The notes beneath the pieces are model-generated. The model did not search any database. It was not told the origin of the DNA and saw only the letters and a list, made by a program, of their open reading frames with translations. A program made the translations under genes and the position numbers. A DNA stretch of 64,000 nt from Treponema_C sp050320395 (lineage in GTDB: Bacteria > Spirochaetota > Spirochaetia > Treponematales > Treponemataceae), in assembly GCF_050320395.1 (NCBI RefSeq), contig NZ_CP144459.1, positions 868,001 through 932,000 of the forward strand. Reading direction: 5' to 3'. Positions 17,216 through 26,419 of the stretch are shown piece by piece (within the stretch, counting starts at the first letter, position 1; each line of letters opens with the position of its first letter).

Positions 17216-19633
17216 TTAAGTAATCAACAGTTTTTGCAAGCCCGTTCCTGCCGAACCGCAAACTTCATTGTATTCGTCTTCGGCAAGGACATACAGGTTT
17301 TCAAAATCCGGTACCTTTGTTAAACCTCCGCGGCGTAAAAGTTCATCACGCTCATAAGCGTACATACTGATACAAAAACGCTGCATTTCTTTTAGCAATA
17401 CATATTTTTCATGTAAGTCCATCGAGTATAACTCTTTCGAAAACAACATACTTATTATACTCTCTCCCTTTTTATAAGGTACAAGCACCGTAACGGTGTC
17501 ATCGGGAATAACTTTAAATACCCTTCCCGTACTTTCAAAGGGAAAAGAAAAAATAAAACCTTTTTCGTTCGCAAATCTTTTAAGATCATCGTTTTCGTTG
17601 TTCAATAAATCATAAAGACGGATTTTAATACCGTCTATCGTTTCAGGATAACTCATCTTATCTTCAATCTTCGATTCGGCAAAATATTTTTTATAATAAG
17701 CAGACATCGCTTCACAGGATAATAAATCGCCTTCAAATAAGGACGGATCGTTTTTAAAATCGATGAACATTTCACGGGCGCATTTTATACCTAACCGTAT
17801 TTCCGGCATTCTGTCCGTTTTTTCGGGGTAATCGGTTACATATAAAAACGCCGATTCGCGCTCTCCGTGCCGATTTACCCGGCCGCCGGTTTGTACAAGA
17901 GAAGGCAGCCCCGCCAAGTTGCGTATTGCGGTTTCAAAACTGATATCGACACCGCATTCGACCAGATTGGTACTGACACAAATTAAAGGACTGCCGTTTT
18001 CCAACGTTTTTTTAATATCTTCAATAACTTCCGTTCTATGGGCGGGACAAAGAGCCGTAGTAAGATAAACAATCCTGTGTGTAAAAACGGTTGAACTTAA
18101 TTCACGATATACATCTCTTACGCCCTTTTTGGTATTCATAATAATAAGAATACTCTTATACTCTTCGGCAAGTTCAACTGTAAACGCTGTAAGTTCCGCA
18201 AGGCTTAACCCCGCACCGTCAAGTGTACATTTACTGCACAATGACAGTCTTTTGAATTGTTCAAATTGAACGCGCGGATTTTCAATCAGCTCCGAAGGCT
18301 CGGTCAGCAAAAGCGGCACTGCGGTATTTTGCAAATCGGGCTGAGTTGCCGTACAGAGGATAGATGTGGTGTTAAAAAGTCGGCAGAGAGTATTTAAAGC
18401 ATCGTTAAAAAGATAGGTGCAGTGTAAAGGCAGGGCTTGCACTTCATCAAAAACAATAACCGCATTAGCCAAATGGTGTAAGCGCCTGACCGATTGAGTG
18501 CCGCCTTCAAAGAGGGTATTCAAAAACTGAACGAAGGTAGTAAAAATAATAGGCGAATCCCAGCGCTCGGTTAAGAGTTTATACCTGCTTTCGTCATCTT
18601 CATCCGAAAACACAACCGCCGAGTGGTGCTCAAAAAGTTCATCCTTACAGCCCAACACCCTGCGAACGAGATTCGCATTTTGCTCGATAATAGTCGTATA
18701 AGGAAGAACATAGATGATGCGCTGCTTTTCTTCCGGCGTTCCCGACAAGGCTGCACAGTGTTCAAGGGCAAAATTCAAACTTGCAAAAGTTTTTCCGCCG
18801 CCGACGGGAACGGTAAGGGTATAAATCCCCGTTTTATACGTTTTTCCGGCCGTTTTACATCTTTCGTTTATTCCGGCACGCAAATCACGGATCAAAGCCG
18901 CCTGTTTTGACCCGACAGCACGGTTTTGCAATTTTGCAAGATGTGAGAAAAGCCGTTTTCTGTACCTGTCCAAATAAGCATAAATCGTATGCGGTTTGAT
19001 CGGCATCTTGTGTTGAGAAAAGGCATACGCGTCAAGTCTGTCGGCATCGATTAAACAGCTGTACACAAATTTAATCACTATATAAAAGCTGTAATGGGGC
19101 TTGAGCCTACACAAGCCTATTTTTCGGCATAAAGCGTCTATTTCCCGTAAGGACAAAGTACGCATATTGTCCAGTTTTGCAGTACCGATACAATTCTGCA
19201 AAAATACGGAAAGCCCGGTCGCATCATCTGATGCCTCTTCGGAGTTAAGACGCTTATATAATTTTGAAAAGCGCTCAAAAGACACATAGTCGCTTAATCC
19301 GCCGTGGTGATAGGCAATGCACATGGAAAGCATATCGCGCACAATCTTTTCCGATGCCGAGGATGCAGGCATTCGATATACATACAGCGCTCCCGCTCGC
19401 GCATGGTCCGGCTTTGAACGGTACCCTGCCGTCTTATCTTCGGAAAGGGCCGACTTTATATAGGACTGAAAGGCGGGAAGATATTTTCCCATATCATGCA
19501 AAATACCGGCTAAAAAACAGGTCGAACCCAACCCCACCCCGAAACCGAATGCCGCCGCATATTCGGCGACATTTGTGCTGTGCGCTTTTACCGACTGAGT
19601 TTCAAAATTGCCGTTTCCTCGCGCGATATACAT
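17216..19633 (-). CDS. cas3: CRISPR effector nuclease-helicase Cas3
   Basis: 805 residues from ATG 19633, chosen because aggcgg lies just before it; an earlier ATG at 19681 overlaps the -10 box. N-terminal HD nuclease: H in VKAHS, GILHDMGKY and AYHHGGLSDY. Then the SF2 helicase: Walker A TVPVGGGKT, DEVQ box IVFDEVQALP, ATQPD motif, NLVECGVDISF and QTGGRVNRHG. It unwinds and degrades target DNA recruited by Cascade. It is first in the cas operon, 25 bp before cas5c. Nothing in the sequence suggests damage. Confidence 0.97.
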   Translation of the reverse strand: MYIARGNGNFETQSVKAHSTNVAEYAAAFGFGVGLGSTCFLAGILHDMGKYLPAFQSYIKSALSEDKTAGYRSKPDHARAGALYVYRMPASSASEKIVRDMLSMCIAYHHGGLSDYVSFERFSKLYKRLNSEEASDDATGLSVFLQNCIGTAKLDNMRTLSLREIDALCRKIGLCRLKPHYSFYIVIKFVYSCLIDADRLDAYAFSQHKMPIKPHTIYAYLDRYRKRLFSHLAKLQNRAVGSKQAALIRDLRAGINERCKTAGKTYKTGIYTLTVPVGGGKTFASLNFALEHCAALSGTPEEKQRIIYVLPYTTIIEQNANLVRRVLGCKDELFEHHSAVVFSDEDDESRYKLLTERWDSPIIFTTFVQFLNTLFEGGTQSVRRLHHLANAVIVFDEVQALPLHCTYLFNDALNTLCRLFNTTSILCTATQPDLQNTAVPLLLTEPSELIENPRVQFEQFKRLSLCSKCTLDGAGLSLAELTAFTVELAEEYKSILIIMNTKKGVRDVYRELSSTVFTHRIVYLTTALCPAHRTEVIEDIKKTLENGSPLICVSTNLVECGVDISFETAIRNLAGLPSLVQTGGRVNRHGERESAFLYVTDYPEKTDRMPEIRLGIKCAREMFIDFKNDPSLFEGDLLSCEAMSAYYKKYFAESKIEDKMSYPETIDGIKIRLYDLLNNENDDLKRFANEKGFIFSFPFESTGRVFKVIPDDTVTVLVPYKKGESIISMLFSKELYSMDLHEKYVLLKEMQRFCISMYAYERDELLRRGGLTKVPDFENLYVLAEDEYNEVCGSAGTGLQKLLIT

Positions 19634-19669
19634 CTTTCCGCCTAAAATATTTATGTTATTTACAGATAT

Positions 19670-19698
19670 ATAATAAATCATAATATCAAATATGTCAA
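19670..19698 (-). promoter_or_regulatory. Promoter of the cas operon
   Basis: TTGACA (19693-19698), exactly 17 bp, TATTAT (19670-19675) on the minus strand, followed about 37 bp later by the cas3 start with its own RBS. No other consensus promoter was noticed between cas3 and cas2, where genes overlap or nearly touch, so one seven-gene transcript is likely. Confidence 0.75.
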
Positions 19699-19741
19699 GA
19701 AAAACATTTGCAAAATCTGCGTTTTTATGATATAAAGAATT

Positions 19742-19897
19742 GTCGTTTAAAACGTGGATTGAAATATGTTTTTTACTGATATGCCCCTACAACAGCAGTC
19801 ATCGCACTCTTCATCGGTGCGCGGATTGAAATGATTTTGCGAGCGAAAATCACAAGTCTATTAAAAGTCGCACCCTCACGGGTGCGTGGATTGAAAT
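19742..19897 (+). CRISPR. Degenerate CRISPR remnant, opposite orientation
   Basis: Three decayed type I-C repeats in plus-strand form. A truncated one is at 19742-19765 (ends acgtggattgaaat). The second is at 19801-19832, with 27 of 32 bases matching. The third is at 19867-19897, with all but one deleted base. The intervals are 35 nt (19766-19800) and 34 nt (19833-19866), normal spacer sizes. About 35 nt of a possible third spacer follow before the insertion sequence at about 19938. The repeats point away from cas3. Decay suggests a dead array end cut by the insertion. Confidence 0.85.
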
Positions 19898-19969
19898 GAT
19901 ATCATTCATCAACGGTGTATCTGGAAAAGTCAATACTAGTACAGTCCCTAAAGCCCCTAAAATTATAAT

Positions 19970-20874
19970 TTAAGCAGCTTTTATTGAAGCTGCTTTTTGC
20001 CTATATACAGCAGGAGGATATCCTCCTTCATTAAAAGTATTTATTCTTAACCTGTTGTAGTAGACCATGATGTAACGCCATACAATCGTTTTTACTCATT
20101 TCAATCGTCAACTTTTTTGTGTCTATTCGATACAGTTTTTCTTTCTTCAACGTCGCAAAAAAACTTTCCATACGGGCATTATCATAACAGGCTCCAACTC
20201 CACCCATACTCTGCACACCATGTAAAGATGCAATCGTGCATTTGTATTCATAGCTCGTATATTGGCTGCCCGGATCGCTGTGTGCAATAAAGCCGGGTTT
20301 CGGCCGTTCTTTCTCATACGCCTGCCGAATAGCACGTATACACAATTCTTTTTTCATATTATCATCCATCGCAACCGAAATGATTTCTCCTGCAAAGCAA
20401 TCCAGTACCGGTGCTATATAAAGAGTTCCATCTTTGCAGGCAATTTGTGTAATGTCGGTAAGCCATTTTTCATTCGGCTTTGAAGCGCTAAAGTCTTGTT
20501 TAACCAAATCCGCGCACTTTTGAGCCTTTTTATCGGCTTTTGTAAGACCGGCAGGGCTTTTTCTGCTCTTATGAAGCAGATTTCCCCTTCTCATTGTCCT
20601 TAATACTGTTGAACGCGAACAGGTAATTCCTTTTTGTTCCAATGCTATTTTCATTCTTGTTACTCCGTAGTTAGTATTATCCTCATGTTCTTCAAGGATA
20701 GTATGCATTTCGGGTGAGAAGAAGCTGCCATCTTTTCACTGTATGGCGATTTCGTTTCCACTTGTAATAGCCTGATTCTGTGACACACAAAGCTTTACAC
20801 AGGCTTGCCGTTGACAGTTTCAGTGCCTGACGGCGATTACAAATGTAGGTAAAAATAGTCTTCTTTGTTACCTC
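19970..20874 (-). pseudogene. IS3-family transposase orfB, frameshifted
   Basis: The DDE integrase core is readable: WLTDIT (first Asp), HSDPGSQYTS (second Asp) and NARMESFFATLKKE (Glu). The reading frame breaks twice. One break is near 20710-20720, where the N-terminal part (VTKKTIFTYICNRRQALK...) goes out of frame. The other is near 20095 in an A run: after EMSK the open frame ends uselessly, while the shifted frame continues with VYYNRLRINTFNEGGYPPAV to a stop at 19970. An active transposase would normally be one OrfAB fusion made by frameshifting at the orfA/orfB overlap. The extra breaks make this copy inactive. Confidence 0.8.
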
Positions 20875-20876
20875 TT

Positions 20877-21152
20877 CTAACCTTTGACGAAAAAACGTAG
20901 AGCATCCTGTAATATCCGTACCGTTTCTTTAAGCTCCCTGTTCTCTTTTTCCAGTGTCCGCTGCCTTTCGCTTTCTGTCATACCGTTTTTTCCGACTGTG
21001 CCTGTGCAGGTGTCTTTATAACGATTTTGACTCTTCCTCCAGCCGCTGAGCGTATGATAGCTGATACCCAAATCCTGTGAGGCTTTGCGTGTGCCGATTT
21101 CATCGGACAACTGCAATGCCTGTGCCTTAAATTCCGTACTGTACTTATTCAT
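20877..21152 (-). CDS. IS3-family transposase orfA
   Basis: 91 residues. Helix-turn-helix near the N-terminus (about residues 5-35, FKAQALQLSDEIGTRKASQDLG then YHTLSGWRKS) and a C-terminal coiled coil (ERQRTLEKENRELKE) typical of the IS3 orfA leucine zipper. It binds the element ends. The stop is followed at once by the orfB frame, as in IS3 elements where programmed -1 frameshifting makes the fusion. Confidence 0.85.
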   Translation of the reverse strand: MNKYSTEFKAQALQLSDEIGTRKASQDLGISYHTLSGWRKSQNRYKDTCTGTVGKNGMTESERQRTLEKENRELKETVRILQDALRFFVKG

Positions 21153-21182
21153 GTCTTCCCCACTATACCACAGAGGGGCTTT

Positions 21183-22307
21183 TTATACTGTACTTTTATG
21201 ATAACTGTTCAGGTCCAATACCATATCCTCAAGCGATATATCTTCCAAATAATAATGATATGCTTTAGTCGTACTATCTTGTACCTTTCGAGCTGTTAAA
21301 TGTGCCTTATAGGTTTTATCTTCTACGCTTAAACCCGTTTCAAAATATTTGACCTGTTGTATGTCTACTCTGTTCTCTCTATCCTGTGTGATATGAGTTT
21401 TCACTGCCGATTCGATCAATTTATCAAGAGCCTGCATGGAAAGTATTTGCTCACGGCTCTTTGTTTTGGATTGCCATTCATCTAAAATATCCCGCGATAC
21501 CCTTATATCCGTATCGGTATCGATATTATGATAGCTGTTCCCCTGAAAATGCTCTTTCGCATAGCTCATGTATTTGTCTTTTAATGCGGCGTTATCAAGC
21601 GCCTTATCTTCCGCTGTTTCGACAATTCTGTTTTGCTCGTAGCTTTCGGCGCTTGCGTATTTTCCGCTCGTATTTTGCTTTGCCTGTTTCGCGCGTCCAT
21701 TTTCCGTCTGTTACACCGAAGGCTTTTTCCGCCTGCTGTAAAAGCTCACCTTGCATAGTGCGCCGCGCTACGTGGGCGGCTTCATGCACGAATGTTGAAA
21801 AATCGCTTTTTTCACTCACATAGACAAGCGCTTTTATATCGCCTTCCAAACCCTTAAAATCGGTCGCCCCCTTAATCGTCTGTGTATCTATATCTTGCTG
21901 GGCGGCAAGTTGCGCCATAGCTTCCGGCGCCGTTTTCGTAAATACGGCGGTCTCATAATAGGTATCAAGGTAAGTTTTCGTATCCATACCGGCGCCCTGC
22001 GCAAGAGCCTCAAATAAGGCGACCGCCGTATGTCGCTCGGCTTCGTTCAGGTTGGGCATGTATTCTTTCAGTTTATCGTGCAGCTTTATGCGCGAACGCT
22101 CCGCATCGCCCGATGTGTCGTCTGTAAAATACTGTAAGCCGTGCTGCTTTCCGCGCGGGTTTTCGGCAATCAGCTCTTCTTTTATTTTTTGAAATCTTTC
22201 ACCCCGAGCGTCCCATTCAATGCGGCTTCCGGCAAATTTCTCCCCGAAGTCCCGTACAAACTCTTTGATAATGCCGTTTTCTTTTCATCGGTTTCTTTTA
22301 CTGTCAT
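21183..22307 (-). pseudogene. Remnant of a phage/plasmid 'large polyvalent' protein with HExxH motif
   Basis: Pieces in different frames join into one protein. An N-terminal start at 22307 (MTVKETDEKK) shifts frame near 22285. The next piece reads GIIKEFVRDFGEKFAG through MPNLNEAERH and FVHEAAHVARR (a zinc-peptidase-type HEAAH). It shifts again near 21695 into a frame with SYEQNRIVETAEDKA, ending in a domain with YFETGLSVEDKTYKAHLTARK that resembles the LPD3-type large polyvalent protein-associated domain. The C-terminus is cut by the IS3 end. Such proteins accompany phages and conjugative elements. Two frameshifts and the truncation make it a pseudogene, unless these are assembly errors. Confidence 0.7.
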
Positions 22308-22337
22308 AAGTGCTTCACCTTTTTTTCCTTTTTCTAA

Positions 22338-22826
22338 AGATACTCCGGAAGTGGCAGGATTGGACGCAGCGGCGGAAAAAAACGCTTAGGCGCATGGCAG
22401 ACTAAGGCGCGCGAGTATTGCAAGAAAACTGGCATTCGGCGCGACTATTCGAGGGAATACGTGGGAACCGCAAGCGGAAAGCAGCCGATAAAAACAACAT
22501 CTAGAATCGAACTCACGCGCGCACACGCGGAAAATATGTTTCCCGATGAAAAGCGGAAGAAGGTAAACGGTAATGTATTTATAGCTGAAAGCAGAAAAGC
22601 TGTAAACAAACAGCAAAAACAGATTTTTGACAAAGAGCTTGCAATGTCAAAAATCGCAGCACGGTACGGGCACACCGTTTATATGCTGCCCGAAAAGCGC
22701 AAGGGGAAAAAATGTGATGTTATTATGGACGGAACATTGACTGAGTTCAAAAAAATTACACGCAATGGAAACGCGCTTTCGCACCGGTTTAGAGAGGCGC
22801 TAAAACATGGAAGATGTCAGTTTTAA
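22338..22826 (+). pseudogene. Fragment of a phage-associated protein with a CdiA-C-like nuclease toxin domain
   Basis: The frame is open from 22338. The recognisable part is LGAWQTKAREYCKKTGIRRDY, then SRIELTRAHAENMFPDE, GNVFIAESRKAVNKQQKQIFDKELAMSK, and GHTVYMLPEKRKGKKCDVIMDG followed by LTEFKK. This last part resembles the C-terminal tRNase/nuclease domain of CdiA-type polymorphic toxins, often fused to phage head-type proteins. It lacks a proper start and an upstream partner. A run of seven A at 22376-22382 marks a likely frameshift, and the toxin end looks clipped after HRFREALKHGRCQF. It diverges from the polyvalent-protein remnant. The family call is by motif memory, so moderate. Confidence 0.6.
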
Positions 22827-22833
22827 AATAAAT

Positions 22834-22858
22834 AAAGGCACCGAAACCCGATGCCTTT
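22834..22858 (+). terminator. Hairpin after the toxin-like fragment
   Basis: aaaggca / tgccttt stem with an 11-nt loop, 8 bp past the stop codon; the T run is short. A second small hairpin (gcgtat/atacgc) lies at 22873-22891. The remaining stretch to 23372 holds no gene I can support, only repeat copy B and AT-rich DNA. Confidence 0.5.
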
Positions 22859-23143
22859 CGTTGCCCCAAGAGGCGTATAATCGCTATACGCATTCGGACA
22901 ATTAAAATATATGGGAAAAATCCTTGTTTTGTCAACTCCTCAAACAACTATATATATGACAGCCCGTCGTAAAGGGGCTTAACCTGTACTCCGTTGTAAC
23001 AGGCGAAAAACTACGTAATAAGGTGATTATATAAAAAGAGAATTTTTTAACGAACCGGAGATTGCGGACAAAGATTTTTTTGTCAGACCTCCTCTGCAAA
23101 AAAATGCAGGCTGAAAGTACAAGGTCTAATACCGATTCTTAAT

Positions 23144-23287
23144 GCGGCAAGGATTGGAGGGGGCGGGGCTGAGCCGGTGCAAAGCGTGTGAACTGTGCAC
23201 AGCCCCGCTTCCGAGCGGAGCGAGGAATGAAGCGATAGCGGAACCCCGCAAAGCCTGTTTTGGGCCGTTCCGGTCCCAAAGCCGCCC
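23144..23287 (+). repeat. Dispersed intergenic repeat, copy B
   Basis: Starts gcggcaaggattggaggggg and ends near aaagccgcccc. Its inner part (gcttccgagcggagcgagg...gcggaaccccgcaaagcc) matches copy C in inverted orientation almost base for base. A long hairpin ggggctg...cacagcccc lies near 23165-23205. It is the only copy whose left core block is clearly different from copy C while the right block is shared. Confidence 0.65.
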
Positions 23288-23372
23288 CGATTATTAAAAT
23301 TTTTCAAAATCTTTTCTGAAAAAGTCTCAAAAAAATACAATCGGCGCCTCTAATATATATGGAGGTTCGCTT

Positions 23373-24521
23373 ATGAAAAATACAAACATTGAACATACGG
23401 GTAAAAGACATAGAGGTATGAAACATATCGGTTATGCGCGGCTTTACGCCTCTGTGCTGCTTATCGCCGTGTCGCTGTTGTCGGCGGCGGCATCGTGTAA
23501 GTTGGAAAGCGGCGGTTTTACCCTTTTGACGGGCGATTACAGTGCTCCCTATCTGAATGATTTTAAGTTGACGGGAACGGAAAGTGCCGTAATGACCTTT
23601 TCCAAACCTGTCGTATTTTCACATTTGGTTTGTACTCGCGCCGGAGAAGACGGTAAAACGATTGAAGTGTCGGCTCTTCCTTGCGAGGGGGAAGGAGATT
23701 CCTACACTCTGAGGTTTTCCCGGGAAGTTCCCGTCGGCTATGCCTATCTTTTGGAAGGCATCGTAAAAGATTCGGGCGGAAGTTCTCTGCGGTTCAGTCT
23801 TGATTTTTACGGTTACAACGAGCGTGTGCCTGCCGCAGTCTTTTCAGAAGTAAGTCCCGACCATGCTTCCTCCAAAGACCCGCAAAAAGCGAAGGCCGAA
23901 TTTATCGAGCTGTATATATTGGAAGACGGAAATCTCGGCGGCATGGTGATTCAAAGCGGCTATGACGGCGTTTTAAGCGATTTTATTTTACCGGCTGCGG
24001 AAGTAAGGGCGGGCGACTATGTAAGCGTTCATATGCGCATATTCGGTGAACAAGCGGTTTGCGAAACGGGGGATAATCTTGCACTTTCTACAACCGCCTA
24101 TTCGTGTCCTGTGTCGCGCGATATATGGAACGAAACGGCCGACAGTACAAAAAGCCGCCTGGGGGCCGACGATGTGATTTTGCTGCGTATCCGAAGCGGG
24201 GAAGAAATTATTGACGCACTCCTATACAGCCGAAGCGACAAACCGTCTTGGTCAAAGCCGCTTATGAGCGAATATGCGGCGGACGCTGTCGAATGCGGTA
24301 TTTGGGTTGAAGGCGAGCTTCCCGAAAATGCCGTATGCGCCGATAGCGTTACCGCGGTTCGGACTATAAGCCGCTTAAATATCGATGTCCTGCAAGCGGC
24401 CTTTAACGCCGGCGAAAAACCGCCCTTTAAAGTTCAGGCTTCCGATTGGAAGGTTTTAAGCGGCAAAAAGGGCGAAAAAGCGAGCCCCGGCAGAGCCAAT
24501 GTTTTTTCGGACGGAGCTTAA
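23373..24521 (+). CDS. Predicted lipoprotein, LTD-like
   Basis: 382 residues. Signal peptide with a lipobox ending LLSAAASC, so Cys42 would be lipidated. The mature part is beta-rich, with AKAEFIELYILEDGNLGGMVIQSG and VSVHMRIFG. The pattern resembles the lamin-tail (LTD) fold found in surface or secreted proteins, but I cannot confirm it. The start at 23373 has ggagg 7 nt upstream; a Met at codon 16 is an alternative. No operon partners: pgi is convergent downstream. Likely surface-exposed; function unknown. Confidence 0.8.
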   Translation: MKNTNIEHTGKRHRGMKHIGYARLYASVLLIAVSLLSAAASCKLESGGFTLLTGDYSAPYLNDFKLTGTESAVMTFSKPVVFSHLVCTRAGEDGKTIEVSALPCEGEGDSYTLRFSREVPVGYAYLLEGIVKDSGGSSLRFSLDFYGYNERVPAAVFSEVSPDHASSKDPQKAKAEFIELYILEDGNLGGMVIQSGYDGVLSDFILPAAEVRAGDYVSVHMRIFGEQAVCETGDNLALSTTAYSCPVSRDIWNETADSTKSRLGADDVILLRIRSGEEIIDALLYSRSDKPSWSKPLMSEYAADAVECGIWVEGELPENAVCADSVTAVRTISRLNIDVLQAAFNAGEKPPFKVQASDWKVLSGKKGEKASPGRANVFSDGA

Positions 24522-24622
24522 ATCCGCCGAAAAAGTTACTCCGCCGTATCCGTGCGGCAGGTTTGCGGAGAAAAAAAGTAACCGGCTTTTCAGATACTCC
24601 GGCCTGCACACGGACTTCAAGC

Positions 24623-26215
24623 TCAGACGCCTAAAAGCGAAGCGAACACTTTAAGGGCGCCCTCACTTTGACCGGCGAGTACTTTTTTTGTAAGGATTTT
24701 ACCCAGCTGCACGCCTTCCTGGTCGAAGCTGTTGATGTTCCACAAAAAGCCTTGGAACATGATTTTGTTTTCGTAGTGGGCGAGTAGGGCGCCCAAGGTT
24801 TCGGGGGTCAACCGTTCGGCATAGATAAGGCTTGAAGGCCGCTCGCCGGTAAATACCTTTGCCGGGTTTTCGTCGTCTTTTCCGAGGGCAAAGGCGGCGA
24901 TTTGTGCGGCAAGGTTTGCGCACAGTTTTTTTTGGCTTGTCGAGCCGTCAACGGTGATGTCCGTTCCGCTTTGGCTTTGCAAAAAGCCTATAAATTGCAG
25001 GGGAATCGTATCGGTTCCCTGATGGAGCAATTGGTAAAAGGAGTGCTGACCGTTTGTTCCCGGCTCGCCGAAGATAACCGGCCCCGTTGCGTAATTGATG
25101 GGGCCTCCCGCACGGTTGACGCTTTTACCGTTCGATTCCATATCCGCCTGCTGTAAGTGGGCGGGAAAGCGGCTGAGCGCTTGACTGTAGGGGAGGATCG
25201 CGGTTACCGGATACCCCTGTACATTGCGCTCGTAAACACCGATAAGGGCGTCGAGCATAGCCGTGTTTTTACCGATTTGTTTTTCGCATGCGTTTTTATC
25301 CTGAGCGTGGGCGCCCTTTAAAAAGGCTTCAAATACGTCGGGCCCGAAGGCGAGTGAAATAACCGCGCCGCCGACCGCCGATGTTGAAGAATAACGTCCG
25401 CCTATAAAGTCGTCTATGTAAAAAGACGCAAGATAGTCAGGATTGTTCGCGAGGGGGCTTGTTTCCGAAGTTACGGCTATCATGTGCTTGGAAGCGTCCA
25501 AGCCGGCCTTTTTCAAAAAGTCTTTAACCAGCAATTCGTTTGCCAAAGTTTCCTGAGTGGTGCCCGACTTTGAAACGAGGATAAAAAGGGTGCGCGATAT
25601 GTCGCGGATTAAAACGTTTATAACGCGGTCGGCGTCGTCGGGGTCTACATTCGAAATAAAATGGGCATCCATTTTTTGTGCGCCCTGAACCCGTGCCCAC
25701 TCTTCAAGGGCAAGGCAGATTGCTCGCGGTCCCAAGTCCGAGCCTCCGATACCGATTTGTACTACCGCGGTAAAGGTTTCGCCCTTTTCGTTCAGGATTT
25801 TTCCTGCGTGAACTTTACGGGCAAAATCGGCAACGGCCAGGCGCTGTTCTTCGTAAAAACCGCGCGCATTTTTTGTTCCCGACGGGGTTTCGTATAATAC
25901 GTCCTTCCCCAGCTGACCGCGCAGCAAGTGGTGCAATACTTTGCGTTTTTCGCCCGTGTTTATAACCGCGCCTTCATACAAGGCTTTGAATTTTTCGGTC
26001 AACTGAGCTTCGTCGGCCGCTTCCTGCATAACCGAAAGGATTTGACCGTTTACCTGTTTTGCCGCATAATTATAGTGTAAGCCGGCCGCTCCTTCGGCAC
26101 AAAAACCGGCAGCCCGTTCGGCGTTCAGTACTTCTTTAAGCGAAACCTGCCCCTTAAGCGATAAAAGCTTTTTAAAGGCTTCCAATGTATCCAAATTATC
26201 CCAATTTAATTCCAT
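24623..26215 (-). CDS. pgi: Glucose-6-phosphate isomerase
   Basis: 530 residues from ATG 26215, which has CGGAGG 5 nt upstream; a GTG seven codons earlier is less likely. PGI signatures: IGIGGSDLGPRAICLAL, VSKSGTTQETLAN (sugar-phosphate site), FIGGRYSSTSAVGG, and GEPGTNGQHSFYQLLHQGTD with the catalytic Glu/His. It interconverts glucose-6-phosphate and fructose-6-phosphate in glycolysis. It stands alone between two genes of other strands. Confidence 0.97.
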   Translation of the reverse strand: MELNWDNLDTLEAFKKLLSLKGQVSLKEVLNAERAAGFCAEGAAGLHYNYAAKQVNGQILSVMQEAADEAQLTEKFKALYEGAVINTGEKRKVLHHLLRGQLGKDVLYETPSGTKNARGFYEEQRLAVADFARKVHAGKILNEKGETFTAVVQIGIGGSDLGPRAICLALEEWARVQGAQKMDAHFISNVDPDDADRVINVLIRDISRTLFILVSKSGTTQETLANELLVKDFLKKAGLDASKHMIAVTSETSPLANNPDYLASFYIDDFIGGRYSSTSAVGGAVISLAFGPDVFEAFLKGAHAQDKNACEKQIGKNTAMLDALIGVYERNVQGYPVTAILPYSQALSRFPAHLQQADMESNGKSVNRAGGPINYATGPVIFGEPGTNGQHSFYQLLHQGTDTIPLQFIGFLQSQSGTDITVDGSTSQKKLCANLAAQIAAFALGKDDENPAKVFTGERPSSLIYAERLTPETLGALLAHYENKIMFQGFLWNINSFDQEGVQLGKILTKKVLAGQSEGALKVFASLLGV

Positions 26216-26357
26216 ACCGAACCTCCGAATCGGCACACCTGCCTTTTAGTATAAGCCGGTTTGTTTTGTAATTTCATTTTTTGAACAAGACCGGTTCGTC
26301 CATTATAGCTCATAATAGCCTCGTGTGAAAAGGTCTGTAACAGAGTTACACAGATGC

Positions 26358-26386
26358 TTGTAACCATTGAAGCGATTTTGTATTAT
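26358..26386 (+). promoter_or_regulatory. Promoter of the thioredoxin-like lipoprotein module
   Basis: TTGTAA (26358-26363), 17 bp, TATTAT (26381-26386). It lies inside a possible 5' extension of the next gene and therefore argues for the start at 26420 rather than 26354. Confidence 0.6.
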
Positions 26387-26419
26387 TATGTTAAAGACAT
26401 TTTTAACGACGAGGTTATG

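Larger units (their letters stand above)
19938..21194 (-). mobile_element. IS3-family insertion sequence, decayed
   Basis: Inverted ends are visible: tacagt followed 4 nt later by aaagcccct at 19940-19958, and the same (reverse complement) at 21174-21192, 15 of 19 matching. Inside are an orfA-like helix-turn-helix protein and an orfB-like DDE integrase with two frame breaks. No clean target duplication was found. Its right end cuts into the C-terminus of a phage-type gene (21183-22307), and its left end lies next to the decayed CRISPR repeats. Confidence 0.8.
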